From: Catenulispora pinistramenti
GTDB lineage: Bacteria; Actinomycetota; Actinomycetes; Streptomycetales; Catenulisporaceae
Length of the DNA: 62,425 nucleotides
NCBI RefSeq assembly: GCF_018274385.1
Contig: NZ_JAAFYZ010000035.1
Span: 1 to 62,425 of the forward strand
Direction: 5' to 3'
Numbering within the stretch: position 1 is the first letter of the stretch; each line of letters opens with the position of its first letter. Both the position numbers and the translations under genes were made by a program. Positions 8,436 through 17,071 of this stretch are shown piece by piece. The notes below the pieces were generated by a model. The model had not been told where the DNA came from, ran no database searches, and saw only the letters and a list, made by a program, of their open reading frames with translations.

Positions 8436-8550
8436 GCGCCGCCGGGCTGTGTCTCGGCAGCCTGTGCTTCGGCGGCCTGTGCTTCGGCAGCCTGCGACTG
8501 CGGGCCGCTGCCGGTCAGCCCCCTCGCCGGGACGCGCGATGAGCGCCCGC
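8391..8550 (+). repeat. Duplicated 53-nt segment carrying the LPXTG gene end, with a 15-nt triple repeat
   Basis: The segment 8391-8443 recurs at 8498-8550 with only a few differences. Each copy contains the CGCGATGAGCGCC stop/start overlap. Between the copies lie three tandem 15-nt units (8447-8461, 8462-8476, 8477-8491) of the type CTGTGCTTCGGCGGC. Confidence 0.75.
8432..8542 (+). other. 36-codon remnant frame between the two duplicated gene ends
   Basis: ATG at 8432 overlaps the LPXTG stop and opens a 36-residue frame. Its end (LRAAAGQPPRRDAR) copies the LPXTG protein end (LRAAAGRLRRRDAR), and its stop again overlaps the next ATG at 8539. It looks like a by-product of the duplication rather than a functional peptide. 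It may still couple translation from the LPXTG gene to the large gene that follows. Confidence 0.35.
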
Positions 8551-11415
8551 CCGACGAACACCCGCGGACTGCGCGTCCCGCGCCTGGCCACCGGCCTGGC
8601 GTTCGCCGGACAGCTGCTCTGCCTGGCCGCCGTCACGGTCTTCCTGCTGGGGCTGACCGCCGGCGGTCAGCAGCGCGCGGCCGCGGCGACGCGGTCGGCC
8701 TGGCTCGGTCTGACGGTCTCGGCTCCGCAGACAGTCAAGGTGGGCGACCCGCTCGCCCTGCACCTCACGGTGACGAACCAGACCGGCCGGCCGTGCGGTC
8801 TGGCGCCGTCGTCGCAGGGCACTGTCGGACTCGCGGTCCGACACGACGGCGTGCCGCTGTATCCGGGCTTCGCCGTCGTGGAGCCCATCGTGGACATCCG
8901 GTCCGCGCTCGCCGCGAGTGCGCAGACCACGGCTCCGGGCGGCCGGATCTCGCTGGACCTGTCGTCCACGCCTGAATCAGGCGCCTCCGCTCTGTCCGCG
9001 CTCTCGCTGGCGCCGGACGGAACCACGGTCAAGGCCCGGTGGCTGCTGGACAAGCCGGGCAGCTACGCGATCGCGGTGACCTACGCGATGCCGGGCGGCG
9101 CGGGCGAGTGCCCCGGCGGAAGCGGGACGGCGACGGTCACCGTCACGGTCACCAAGCACTGCGCGAAGGGCTTCTTGACGCCGCTGCTTCCGGTTCTGCC
9201 ATGGCTGTTCGGCGGAGGCGCGGCGCTTGCCATTCCGGCCGCCCTGTCTTTCCTGGGCCGCCTCGGCACCCGCCGACTCGTGCTCGCCCGCGCGACGGCC
9301 GTCGCGGTGTGTACGGCCCTGATCGGCCTGAGCACGCCGATGGCGGCCAGCGCCGAAATCGTCGTCATGAACGGCGCCGACACGGACCTCAAAGCCGACT
9401 ACAACGAGTGCCTCGCGACATTCAAGACCGACGACCCGCTGGACATGATGCCCAGCCTCCTCCACCTCATCCGTGTCGAGCTCTTCCGGGAGGACGGCGA
9501 CGTCAGCTCGGCGCAACGGAACTTCTTCGACCCCACCCTCCTGCAGGTCCTCTGGAACCCGCACGCCCCGCTCGTGTTCGCCGGCGGCGTGCCCGAGGAC
9601 AAGTGCGCGACGCTGTATCACGAGCTCGTCCACATCGACGATATGTCGGCGGCCACGACGGACGACACCCCGTGCAGTGACAAGTACCCCGTGAAGCGGG
9701 AAGAGGTCAGAGCCACCCGGGCCGAGAATCTGTACCGGACGAATCGCGGGCTGTTGCCGCGTCCGACTTACGGGACGAAGCCGCTGCCGCCGGGAACCGA
9801 TCCGGACCACGCCGCGGTCGCCAAGGATTGCGACGCGACGCAGCCGCCACCCCCACCGCCGCCGGTCCGCAGCACCGGCGGGTGCAACATCCCCGATCGG
9901 GAGCGTCCGCAAGCGCAACCGCGGGCCGTGCGCCGGGACGCGGAACCGCCGGAGCCGGATTTCAGCGGCGCGTCGTGCAGCACCGGCGACCCGCACGTCA
10001 CGACGTTCGACGGCCGGCACTACGACTTCCAGACCGTCGGCGAGTTCGTGCTGGCCAAGGCGGACGGGATCGAGGTGCAGGCCCGGCAGGCGCCGCTGTT
10101 CGACTCGCGGCTGGCCTCGGTCAACAGCGCCGTCGGGCTGCGGGTCGGCCCGGACCGGCTGAGCTTCGCGACGCAGGACCAGGACGGCATCCGGGTCCAG
10201 CTCAACGGCGTGGACATCGTGCCGTCCACGGACGAGCTGACCCTGCCCGGCGGCGGCACCCTGGTGGTCGCCGACGACGGGCAGTTCGAGACCCGGTGGC
10301 CGGACGGCACCGAGGCCCGCATCGGCACCATGAGCAGCTGGGGGCTCAGCCTCGTAGTGGTCCCGTCCACCACTGCCCGCGGGAAGACCCGCGGGCTCCT
10401 CGGGAACTACGACGGGGACCCGGCCAACGATCTGGTCACCAGCACCGGCCAAGTGCTGGCCGACCCGCCCGACCCGAAGCTGCTGTTCGGGCCGTTCGCG
10501 GATTCCTGGCGGGTCACCGATGCCACCTCGCTGCTTCCCTACCCGCCGGGGACCAACACCGCGACGTTCACCGACAAGACGTTCCCCGACAAGCCGGTCA
10601 CCCTCGCCGACCTCGACCCGACCCGGGTCGCCGAGGCCCGGGCCCTGTGCCGGGCGCTCGGCGTCACCGACTCCCCCGAGTCGGAGGCCTGCGTCCTGGA
10701 CGTCGCCCTGAGCGGCCAGCCCGCGTTCGCCACCGCGGCGGAGGACGTGGACCAGCACGTGACCGGCCAGACGCCGCCCCCCGGCGGCGTGGTCGAACCC
10801 GGCGGGACCCTGCGCGACGGCAGCCAAGCCGCCGGCACGCTCGCCAAACCCGGCCAGATCGATGTCTACCACCTGGATCTGGGGCCGGCGACGGTGTTCA
10901 GGCTGGCCGACGTCACCAAGGAGAACGGGGACAGCGGCGCCTTCACGCTGACCTTCAAGCTGGATCCGGATCAGAGCCTTGACGCGCCGGGCTTCACCTA
11001 CACGAGCAACTACCAGTGGCGGGTGGACCAAGGCGGCACCTACACGCTGACGGTGACACGGACCGACGGCGACACCGGCCCGTACGGCTTCGTTCTGCTC
11101 ACCGCAAAAGAGAAGCGGATCCCGATGACCGTCGGCCAGCCGGTGTCCGGGAACCTGGAAGCCCGAGGCCGCGTGGACATCCACACCTTCACCGCACCCG
11201 CGACGGGCAAGCTGCATCTGGACAACGGCACGGGCTGCGATCTGTCGGCGGGGCTCGTCGACGACTCGCCCGCGCCGAACGTCCTGGTGCCGTACGGCGT
11301 CTGCTCCGATATCGACATGGAGACGGTGGAAGCGGGGAAGAAGTACGACCTCATCATCTGGTCGGACGACCAGGACACGGGGCAATACTCGTTCACGCCG
11401 GTGATCGTCAGCTGA
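8539..11415 (+). CDS. Large secreted protein: HELVH metallopeptidase-like region plus von Willebrand type D domain
   Basis: A 958-residue protein. It begins with a membrane/signal segment (about residues 14-36) and an Ig-like region (40-205). A hydrophobic span follows (216-240), then what looks like a second signal segment ending AASAEI (255-278). HELVH at 361-365, a following Glu-rich helix (REEVRATRAENLYR) and the GLLPRPTYG motif resemble NleD-like (M91) zinc peptidases. A Pro-rich linker (about 436-442) leads to a VWD domain that starts CSTGDPHVTTFDG (480) and contains GLLGNYDGDP (about 620). A Cys-containing C8-like segment and two PPC-like beta regions (about 775-958) follow. ATG 8539 is chosen from the ATGA overlap with the frame before it. 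The peptidase call is from motif only. Confidence 0.72.
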   Translation: MSARPTNTRGLRVPRLATGLAFAGQLLCLAAVTVFLLGLTAGGQQRAAAATRSAWLGLTVSAPQTVKVGDPLALHLTVTNQTGRPCGLAPSSQGTVGLAVRHDGVPLYPGFAVVEPIVDIRSALAASAQTTAPGGRISLDLSSTPESGASALSALSLAPDGTTVKARWLLDKPGSYAIAVTYAMPGGAGECPGGSGTATVTVTVTKHCAKGFLTPLLPVLPWLFGGGAALAIPAALSFLGRLGTRRLVLARATAVAVCTALIGLSTPMAASAEIVVMNGADTDLKADYNECLATFKTDDPLDMMPSLLHLIRVELFREDGDVSSAQRNFFDPTLLQVLWNPHAPLVFAGGVPEDKCATLYHELVHIDDMSAATTDDTPCSDKYPVKREEVRATRAENLYRTNRGLLPRPTYGTKPLPPGTDPDHAAVAKDCDATQPPPPPPPVRSTGGCNIPDRERPQAQPRAVRRDAEPPEPDFSGASCSTGDPHVTTFDGRHYDFQTVGEFVLAKADGIEVQARQAPLFDSRLASVNSAVGLRVGPDRLSFATQDQDGIRVQLNGVDIVPSTDELTLPGGGTLVVADDGQFETRWPDGTEARIGTMSSWGLSLVVVPSTTARGKTRGLLGNYDGDPANDLVTSTGQVLADPPDPKLLFGPFADSWRVTDATSLLPYPPGTNTATFTDKTFPDKPVTLADLDPTRVAEARALCRALGVTDSPESEACVLDVALSGQPAFATAAEDVDQHVTGQTPPPGGVVEPGGTLRDGSQAAGTLAKPGQIDVYHLDLGPATVFRLADVTKENGDSGAFTLTFKLDPDQSLDAPGFTYTSNYQWRVDQGGTYTLTVTRTDGDTGPYGFVLLTAKEKRIPMTVGQPVSGNLEARGRVDIHTFTAPATGKLHLDNGTGCDLSAGLVDDSPAPNVLVPYGVCSDIDMETVEAGKKYDLIIWSDDQDTGQYSFTPVIVS

Positions 11416-11464
11416 GCTCCGTCTCGGCTCTTCTCTGTCAGATCCTCCATGTCGGCTGCCCTAC

Positions 11465-11506
11465 GTCGGCACTGACACCTCGCGAATCCGGGGTGTCAGT
11501 GCCGAC
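11465..11506 (+). terminator. Perfect 15-bp hairpin after the VWD gene
   Basis: Arms GTCGGCACTGACACC (11465-11479) and GGTGTCAGTGCCGAC (11492-11506) flank a 12-nt loop, starting 49 bases after the VWD stop. There is no T-run, as is usual in high-GC actinomycetes. It also argues that the next gene starts downstream at 11565 rather than within this stem. Confidence 0.8.
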
Positions 11507-11564
11507 TCCTACCGTGAACCACGTAGCCACCGGAGCCGCCGGAGCCGCGGAACAAGGAGGGGCC

Positions 11565-11909
11565 GTGTACCGCCAAGGAGACGTACTGATCGTGCCGGTC
11601 ACGGAGAACGCCGTGCCGGCCGGGGTCCGCGCGGCCGGACCCAAGAAGCGCCGGCCGCGCGAATCGATGGTGCTGGCGCTCGGCGAGAGCACCGGGCACG
11701 CGCACGCGTTGCTCGCCACCCACGACAACGGCGACTTCTACCCCGCGCCGAGCGAGAGCGAGCCGGCGTTCGTGTTCCTGCCGCTCGGCGGCAAGGTCGT
11801 GCACGAGGAGCACGGCGTGATCCCGCTGCCCGAGGGCTGGTTCAAGGTGGTGCGCCAGCGCGAGTACGAGCCGCGGGCGCTGCGCTCGTTCCGGGTGGTG
11901 GCGGACTGA
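11565..11909 (+). CDS. Small conserved hypothetical protein, partner of the DUF6745-type gene
   Basis: A 114-residue cytoplasmic protein with no signal or membrane segment. The start MYRQGDVLIVPV is followed by a GESTGHAHAL motif with two His and by a predicted beta-rich second half ending in basic residues. GTG 11565 is chosen because AAGGAGG lies just upstream; earlier GTG codons would fall in the terminator hairpin. Its stop TGA overlaps the following ATG as ATGA, so it is coupled to the DUF6745-type gene. I do not know its function. The paired His residues could bind metal, but that is speculation. Confidence 0.72.
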   Translation: MYRQGDVLIVPVTENAVPAGVRAAGPKKRRPRESMVLALGESTGHAHALLATHDNGDFYPAPSESEPAFVFLPLGGKVVHEEHGVIPLPEGWFKVVRQREYEPRALRSFRVVAD

Positions 11910-12979
11910 TGCCGACGCCCGCGACCGACGTGGCCCCACAGCCCGATCTGACCGCCGACGGCATCGTCGCGGTCGCCGCCGCCGGCCACGAGGCCTGGCG
12001 CGCCGTCGCCCTGTCGACCGAGGCCGTGGACCGGGAAGCCGCCGAGGAGGCGGTGCTCCGGCTCTACGCCGAAGCGCTGCCCGACACGACTCCGCCCGCG
12101 ATCATCTGGTGCCGCTCCCCGCTGGAAGCCGCGCGACTCGTCGTCGCGGACGCCAACCAGTTCGGCACCCCGGTCCGGGACCGCATCAGGGACCTGCCGT
12201 GGGCACTGGGCCGGGCCCGACTGGCCGAACGGCTCGGCCCGCGCGAGTTCGGCCGGGTCTGGCAGGCGACGTGCGGGGACCTGGCCCCGCTGATGAGTAC
12301 CCTGATCACCCGCATCGCCATCGCCGTCGAGCAGCAGACCGAGGACACCGCCGAGCGCACCGCGCTGCGCGTCGCGCTGACGCACGCGGTCCACGGCCAG
12401 CTCGACGCCGGCTGGCTCCCGCTCTACGAGGCCGCCGGTCTGGACTCGGGCCTGGGCCGGATGGCCCGCTCGGTGAGTTGGTGGTGGCCCTTCGAGAACA
12501 CGGTCATCCTCACCGAGCGCCCGCTGGCCCTGCGCCTGGACGACCAGGACCGCCTGCACCACGGCGACGGCCCGGCCCTGGCCTACGCCGACGGCCTCGC
12601 CGCCTACTCCTGGCGCGGGAACCCGCTGACCCCGGAGTTCGGACAGCGCCTGGCCGAGACCACGGCGGAGGCCATCCGCGCGGAGGAGAACACCGAACTG
12701 CGCCGGATGATGGTCGAGCACTACACGCCCGAGCGCTTCCTGAAGGAGTCCGGCGCCAAGCCGCTCCAGGAGGACGAAGCCGGGAAGCTGTGGCGCATGG
12801 ACATGGGATCGGACGAGCCGATCGTCGTGGTCGAGGTCGTGAACTCCTCGCCGGAGCCGGACGGCACGTTCAACATCTACTTCCTGCGGGTGCCGCCGGC
12901 CACGAAGACCGCGAAGGCCGGTGTCGCCTGGACCTTCGGCCTCACCGAGGACGAGTACCAGCCACTGCGGCAGACCTGA
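11909..12979 (+). CDS. DUF6745-type protein of unknown function
   Basis: A 356-residue soluble protein. The central motif (VSWWWPFENTVILTERP, then LRLDDQDRLHHGDGPALAYADGLAAYSWRG) is characteristic of the DUF6745 family as I remember it. The first half is helical. The region after about residue 220 is Glu/Arg-rich and ends in a beta segment with GTFNIYFLRVPP. The ATG overlaps the upstream stop. Its 3' end overlaps the convergent STM4011 gene by 38 bases, so the two transcripts are partly antisense. No enzymatic motif was recognised. Confidence 0.72.
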   Translation: MPTPATDVAPQPDLTADGIVAVAAAGHEAWRAVALSTEAVDREAAEEAVLRLYAEALPDTTPPAIIWCRSPLEAARLVVADANQFGTPVRDRIRDLPWALGRARLAERLGPREFGRVWQATCGDLAPLMSTLITRIAIAVEQQTEDTAERTALRVALTHAVHGQLDAGWLPLYEAAGLDSGLGRMARSVSWWWPFENTVILTERPLALRLDDQDRLHHGDGPALAYADGLAAYSWRGNPLTPEFGQRLAETTAEAIRAEENTELRRMMVEHYTPERFLKESGAKPLQEDEAGKLWRMDMGSDEPIVVVEVVNSSPEPDGTFNIYFLRVPPATKTAKAGVAWTFGLTEDEYQPLRQT

Positions 12980-13844
12980 GCACAGGCGCGCCGGCGGGGA
13001 TCCGTGACAGGACCCCGCCGGCGAACGTGTTGTGGAGCCCGAGTTCCGGCATGTGCACGTAGCCGATGTGGCAGTCGCACTGTGTCAGGGGACAGAGTCG
13101 TGGCCGCAGGGCATCGCGATATGAGCCGTCGTAGAGATTCCCGAGGCGTTCGGTGGGATCGGTGCGCGAGACGAAATGGCAGCGGTACACCTCGCCGTCG
13201 CCGTTCACCGAGATGACGGACTCACCGGCGCGGCAGGCGTGCCCCTGCGAAGGATGCGGAAAGCGCGAGACCGGGAACAGCGGATCGAGCTCCGACCACG
13301 GTTCGGCTTCGGCATCGGTGTAGGTGCGGCCCTCCGCGGCGTTGACCCACAGATAGACGTCCTCGGGCAGGTCAGCGCGCAGCCGTCGCGCCGCGGCCAG
13401 ATGCTCCGGCACCCCGACGATGCCCACGCTGAACCGGACCCCGCCGTCCCGCAGCTCGAAACACCGGCCGAGGAAGCGCTCGTACGGCACCTGGTCCGGA
13501 TGGTACGTGCACCACAGAGCGAGCGAATCGAGGTCGGCGCCCGTCGTCCACCCGGCCCGCGAGCTCAGATTCGTCTGGATCGCCGCCTCGCCGACGTGGT
13601 CGAGACAGCTGAGTCCGACCAGGGCCCGCCGGTACCAGCTCCGGGTCAGCGCTTCGCCCCACGGCGTGAACAGAACACTGATCCGGTCTTCGGTCTGCGC
13701 GGTCACCCACGCGACGAACCGCTCCAGCGCCGCACGATCGGCCCGCAACGTCTCCGGCGAATCGCGACGCTTGGCGAACGGGCAGTAGCCACAGTCGTAG
13801 TCGCAACTGGCCAGCGGCCCGCGGTAGAGAATCGACAGATCCAT
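12942..13844 (-). CDS. STM4011 family radical SAM protein
   Basis: A 300-residue radical SAM enzyme. The [4Fe-4S] motif C-x3-C-x2-C is at Cys14, Cys18 and Cys21, very close to the N-terminus. Five more Cys in the last third (204, 222, 251, 256, 258) could hold an auxiliary iron-sulfur cluster, as in SPASM-type enzymes. The sequence matches the STM4011 family, whose substrate is unknown. It is the last gene of the STM4015-STM4011 operon, 7 bases after STM4012. The 3' end overlaps the convergent DUF6745-type gene by 38 bases. The final 20 or so residues look unconserved and may be a read-on into that overlap. Confidence 0.88.
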   Translation of the reverse strand: MDLSILYRGPLASCDYDCGYCPFAKRRDSPETLRADRAALERFVAWVTAQTEDRISVLFTPWGEALTRSWYRRALVGLSCLDHVGEAAIQTNLSSRAGWTTGADLDSLALWCTYHPDQVPYERFLGRCFELRDGGVRFSVGIVGVPEHLAAARRLRADLPEDVYLWVNAAEGRTYTDAEAEPWSELDPLFPVSRFPHPSQGHACRAGESVISVNGDGEVYRCHFVSRTDPTERLGNLYDGSYRDALRPRLCPLTQCDCHIGYVHMPELGLHNTFAGGVLSRIPAGAPVLRSAAVAGTRPR

Positions 13845-13851
13845 CAGAGGC

Positions 13852-15153
13852 CTACTTCAGTTCGTAGGCACGCATGGCCGCGCGCACCGGCTCGGAGAAG
13901 AACATCGGCCCGACGGAGTCCGACCAGGCCAGCCCTTCGGCGCTGAGCCGCAACCGATCATCCGGCGCCGACTCCAGAAAACCGCGTGTGCGCAGCAGTT
14001 CCAGCCCGGTCCCGAAGCGCTCGGAGGCATCGTCACGCTCCATTCCCGCCGCCTGAAGCAGCGACTGGATCAGGAACCTGCGAGCCTGCTCGTCGGCATC
14101 GAGCCGGTAGCCGACCTCGGCCCGGCTGAAGTCCTCGGTGGCCACGTAGGCGTCGATGATCCCGCGCACTTCCGACGCCGAGACCGCGTAGTCGAAGGAG
14201 TAGTGCAGCGAGGCGGTGTAGGACCGCGCGCCGCAGCCGAGACCGATCATGCCGTCGGTCTGACACGCGTAGTCCTCGCCGCCCGCGACGACCGGTGCGT
14301 CCAGGCGGCGGAACATCCGCATCGACACCTGCTCGTAGCCGTTCTCCAGCAGGAAGTCGCGGCCGGAGCGGTACAGGTCCAGGCGCTGCGCGTCCCACTC
14401 GGCGTCGTGGCTCAGGTTCAGGCGGCCCAGGCCGGTCAGGGGTCGTACATACAGCGGGTAGAGGTAGATCTCCTCGGGCGTCCAACGCAGCGCCGTCTGC
14501 AAGGAGGCCCGCCACGACTCGCGGGTCTGGCCGTCGATGCCGTAGATCAGATCGATGTTCAACACCGGGATCTCGGCGGCGCGGATCGCGTCCAAGGCGG
14601 CGAAGACGTCGGCCGATTTCTGCGGACGCACCGCCGAGCGCGCCTCGACGTCATCGAAGCTCTGCACGCCCAGGCTCAGCCGCGTGGTCCCCCGCTCCGC
14701 GAGCACCGCCAGCCGGTCCGGCGTCGCGGTGGCCGGGGACGCCTCGACCGACAACGGGATCGCGCCGAGGCCGACTCCCATCACTTGCGAGGCGATATCG
14801 AAGAGCCGGGACAGCTCGTCAGGACTCAGATACGTCGGCGTGCCGCCACCGATCGCCGCGTTGGCGAAGCGCGGCGCCGGACCGGACTCGTCCAGGGCGG
14901 CGCGGGCCGCGATCGCCTGCCGTTCCAGGGCGTCCAGATACGCCGCGGTCAGTGACTCGGGCGCACCGGTGCGGGTGAACAGGTTGCAGAAACCGCAGCG
15001 GACGTCACAGAACGGGACGTGCGTATAAAAGGACAACGCATCGCGCTCCTCGCCACGCCAGACATCGGCCAGGAGCGGCTTGGGTTCGAGCGGCCGGTAC
15101 GCCGTTTTGTGCGGATAGGCGTAGACGTAGGCCTGGTAAGGACGATCCAGCAT
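13852..15153 (-). CDS. STM4012 family radical SAM protein (HemN-like fold)
   Basis: A 433-residue radical SAM enzyme resembling HemN/coproporphyrinogen dehydrogenase-like proteins. YTHVPFCDVRCGFCNL carries the cluster ligands Cys49, Cys53 and Cys56. GGGTPTYLS (about residue 103) is the SAM-binding glycine motif, and LIYGIDGQT (about 205) is typical of the HemN barrel. A HemN C-terminal-like domain follows. It matches the STM4012 family. The ATG shares one base with the STM4013 stop (TGATG), which shows coupling. A true haem-biosynthetic role is unlikely given its neighbours. Confidence 0.9.
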   Translation of the reverse strand: MLDRPYQAYVYAYPHKTAYRPLEPKPLLADVWRGEERDALSFYTHVPFCDVRCGFCNLFTRTGAPESLTAAYLDALERQAIAARAALDESGPAPRFANAAIGGGTPTYLSPDELSRLFDIASQVMGVGLGAIPLSVEASPATATPDRLAVLAERGTTRLSLGVQSFDDVEARSAVRPQKSADVFAALDAIRAAEIPVLNIDLIYGIDGQTRESWRASLQTALRWTPEEIYLYPLYVRPLTGLGRLNLSHDAEWDAQRLDLYRSGRDFLLENGYEQVSMRMFRRLDAPVVAGGEDYACQTDGMIGLGCGARSYTASLHYSFDYAVSASEVRGIIDAYVATEDFSRAEVGYRLDADEQARRFLIQSLLQAAGMERDDASERFGTGLELLRTRGFLESAPDDRLRLSAEGLAWSDSVGPMFFSEPVRAAMRAYELK

Positions 15154-15989
15154 CAGCCCTCGTATCCCTTCGGCAGCACGAAGTCCGCATACGGCACCGT
15201 CCAGACCACCTCATGGCCGATGCGGTGCCCGACATGGCCGTCCTCGCCATAGGCGGTCCCGTGGTCGGAGCAGACGATGGTGAAGCAGGCGCGGCGAGCC
15301 GCCATCAGCGTGAACAGCCGGCCGATACGCGTGTCGACGTAACGCAATGCGGCCGCGTGGGTGGCCCTGGTGTCACCGGCCTCTTTGGTCGCACCGTCGA
15401 GGTGGAACCAGTTCGGCTGGTGCAGCGCCGGAACGTTCACGAACAGGAACAACGGCTGGTCCTCGGGCTGCGCCGCGACCACCTGTTCCACGACACCGAG
15501 CTGGTTGCCGAACGAATCCGGATCGGTCACCCCGGTCGCGACCGACCAGTGCGCCTCTTCGAAGAAGCCGGGCAGCACCTGCCCGAGCCGGCTCTCCGGG
15601 TTGAAGAACCCCACTCCCCCGACGCAGACCGTCCGGTATCCGGCCGCACGCAGCCCGGCCACCAGATCCGGCTCTTCGAAGACCCAGGTGTCCTCGGCCG
15701 TGGTCTCGCTGCCGCCGAAGCGCGCGGCGAACAACCGGGGATGCCGGCCCGGGGCCACCGGCGTCGGCAGGAAGCCGGCGAAGAAGGCCGAGTGCGCGGC
15801 GAACGTGAACGAGCCCGGCGTGTGCCGCCGTTCCCAGCCGTCCGGCAGCACGCGGGCCAGGTTCGGCAGCCGGCCGGCGGCGAGCTCTTCGGCGGCGACG
15901 TCATAGCGGAGCGTGTCGAGCGTGACGAACAAGAGGTCGTGACTCCCGACGATCTCGTTCATCCGCTTTGAAACTGGCGGCATGGTCAT
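15153..15989 (-). CDS. STM4013/SEN3800 family hydrolase (alkaline phosphatase/sulfatase fold)
   Basis: A 278-residue member of the sulfatase/alkaline phosphatase superfamily. LLFVTLDTLRYD (about residues 18-29) carries the N-terminal metal-binding Asp and a candidate Thr. HTPGSFTFAAHSAFFAGF is the next active-site region. CSDHGTAYGEDGHVGH (about 240-256) contains the metal-ligand Asp-His and His residues. No signal peptide is seen, so it should be cytoplasmic. ATG 15989 overlaps the STM4014 stop as ATGA; another ATG six bases later is possible. Its substrate is unknown. A phosphate- or sulfate-ester step in the operon's pathway is an inference. Confidence 0.87.
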   Translation of the reverse strand: MTMPPVSKRMNEIVGSHDLLFVTLDTLRYDVAAEELAAGRLPNLARVLPDGWERRHTPGSFTFAAHSAFFAGFLPTPVAPGRHPRLFAARFGGSETTAEDTWVFEEPDLVAGLRAAGYRTVCVGGVGFFNPESRLGQVLPGFFEEAHWSVATGVTDPDSFGNQLGVVEQVVAAQPEDQPLFLFVNVPALHQPNWFHLDGATKEAGDTRATHAAALRYVDTRIGRLFTLMAARRACFTIVCSDHGTAYGEDGHVGHRIGHEVVWTVPYADFVLPKGYEG

Positions 15990-17071
15990 GGCGCGAAACG
16001 ACCTATCAGTGAACGTACTTGAGCGCCGTAGGTCCCGACGCCCTCCCCGGGAGTGCCCGGAAGTCCCATGAGGTTCGGCAAGAGGTCGCCGTACGCGTTG
16101 ACCTCGCCGATGCAGTCGACATCGGCGCCGCCGTCGGCGCCGGGCAGCACGTCGATCCCGAGACAGTGCGTGCCGGGGAAGCAGGCCGCCGCCCACTCGG
16201 CGAGCTCGAGGACGGCCAGCCAGCGCTTCTCGCCGATCTGTGCCTGGAACGCCGCCAGATCGCCGCGCTGCCCGCCGAGATGCAGGTTGGTCATCGGGGA
16301 CGTGCTGGTACGCAGCACCGCGTGGGTGGCACGGCCGCCGACCGTGACGATCCGCAGATCGCAGTCTCTGCCGTCGATACTCGCTTTACGCACCCAGCGC
16401 TCGGCGTGGAGTCCGTCGACCGCCAAGGCCGCCAGCAGGTCATCGATGTCCTGGTCCCGCAGGTAGGTGCGGATCTTCAGCGAGTTGTAGAGCTCGATCC
16501 CGGCCTCGGTGCGGACCATCTCGGCCGAGGTGACCGCGCGCCGGTGTCGGCCCCGTACGGTCAGCGCCACGACGCCGGAGGCCGAGGAGCCGTGCCGGAT
16601 CTTGATGAACGCCGACTCCGAACCGTCGGTCCCGGCCTCGGGCGGCACCGGCACGCCGGCCTCGGTCAGCAGCCTGTGCGTGGCCGCCTTGTCGAAGGCC
16701 GTGGCCACGTCCCGCTGATCGAACAGCCGCACCGCGCCGGCGTCGTCGATGGCCCGCTCCAGCTTCGCCACCACCGCGGTAAAGCCCTGATACCACTGCC
16801 GCGTGCCCTCGACCCGATACATGTCGACCGCCTCGTCCGACCCGCGCAGCAGCCGGGCCACCTCGGCGTCCTCGCCCGGCGAGTCCACCCGGGCCAACTC
16901 CCCGGCGCGGAACCCGAAGTCGCCGCGCAGCACGTCCAGCCACGGCACGACACGCGGTTCTTGAAGCCCGGCTTCGCGGACGGCCTGCGCGAAGAGCTTC
17001 ACCCGCCGGTTCTCCGGGTTGCCGACGACCGCGAAGCGCAGCGGAACGGCCGGCCGGTGCGAGACGGTCAT
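15986..17071 (-). CDS. STM4014 family protein, ATP-grasp-like
   Basis: A 361-residue cytoplasmic protein matching the STM4014 family. The layout is ATP-grasp-like. An N-terminal Rossmann-like start (LRFAVVGNPENRRVK) is followed by the central AFIKIRHGSSASGVVAL glycine-rich loop and WVRKASIDGRDCDLRIV. GIDVLPG and then CIGEVNAYGDLLPN at the end would place the metal-binding Glu and Asn. ATP-grasp enzymes join carboxylates to amines or other nucleophiles, so a ligase role in the operon is plausible. The start ATG 17071 overlaps the STM4015 stop by ATGA. It lies between the LRR gene and the hydrolase gene. Confidence 0.86.
   Translation of the reverse strand: MTVSHRPAVPLRFAVVGNPENRRVKLFAQAVREAGLQEPRVVPWLDVLRGDFGFRAGELARVDSPGEDAEVARLLRGSDEAVDMYRVEGTRQWYQGFTAVVAKLERAIDDAGAVRLFDQRDVATAFDKAATHRLLTEAGVPVPPEAGTDGSESAFIKIRHGSSASGVVALTVRGRHRRAVTSAEMVRTEAGIELYNSLKIRTYLRDQDIDDLLAALAVDGLHAERWVRKASIDGRDCDLRIVTVGGRATHAVLRTSTSPMTNLHLGGQRGDLAAFQAQIGEKRWLAVLELAEWAAACFPGTHCLGIDVLPGADGGADVDCIGEVNAYGDLLPNLMGLPGTPGEGVGTYGAQVRSLIGRFAP

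Noticed and set aside
8977..11385. An 802-codon minus-strand frame opposite the VWD gene
   Set aside because: Shadow of a real gene with VWD motifs; its translation has no domain pattern and no ribosome-binding site.
13852..15153. Calling the STM4012 gene a coproporphyrinogen III oxidase (HemN/HemW)
   Set aside because: It shares the fold motifs, but its neighbours and overall family match are STM4012, and no haem genes are nearby.
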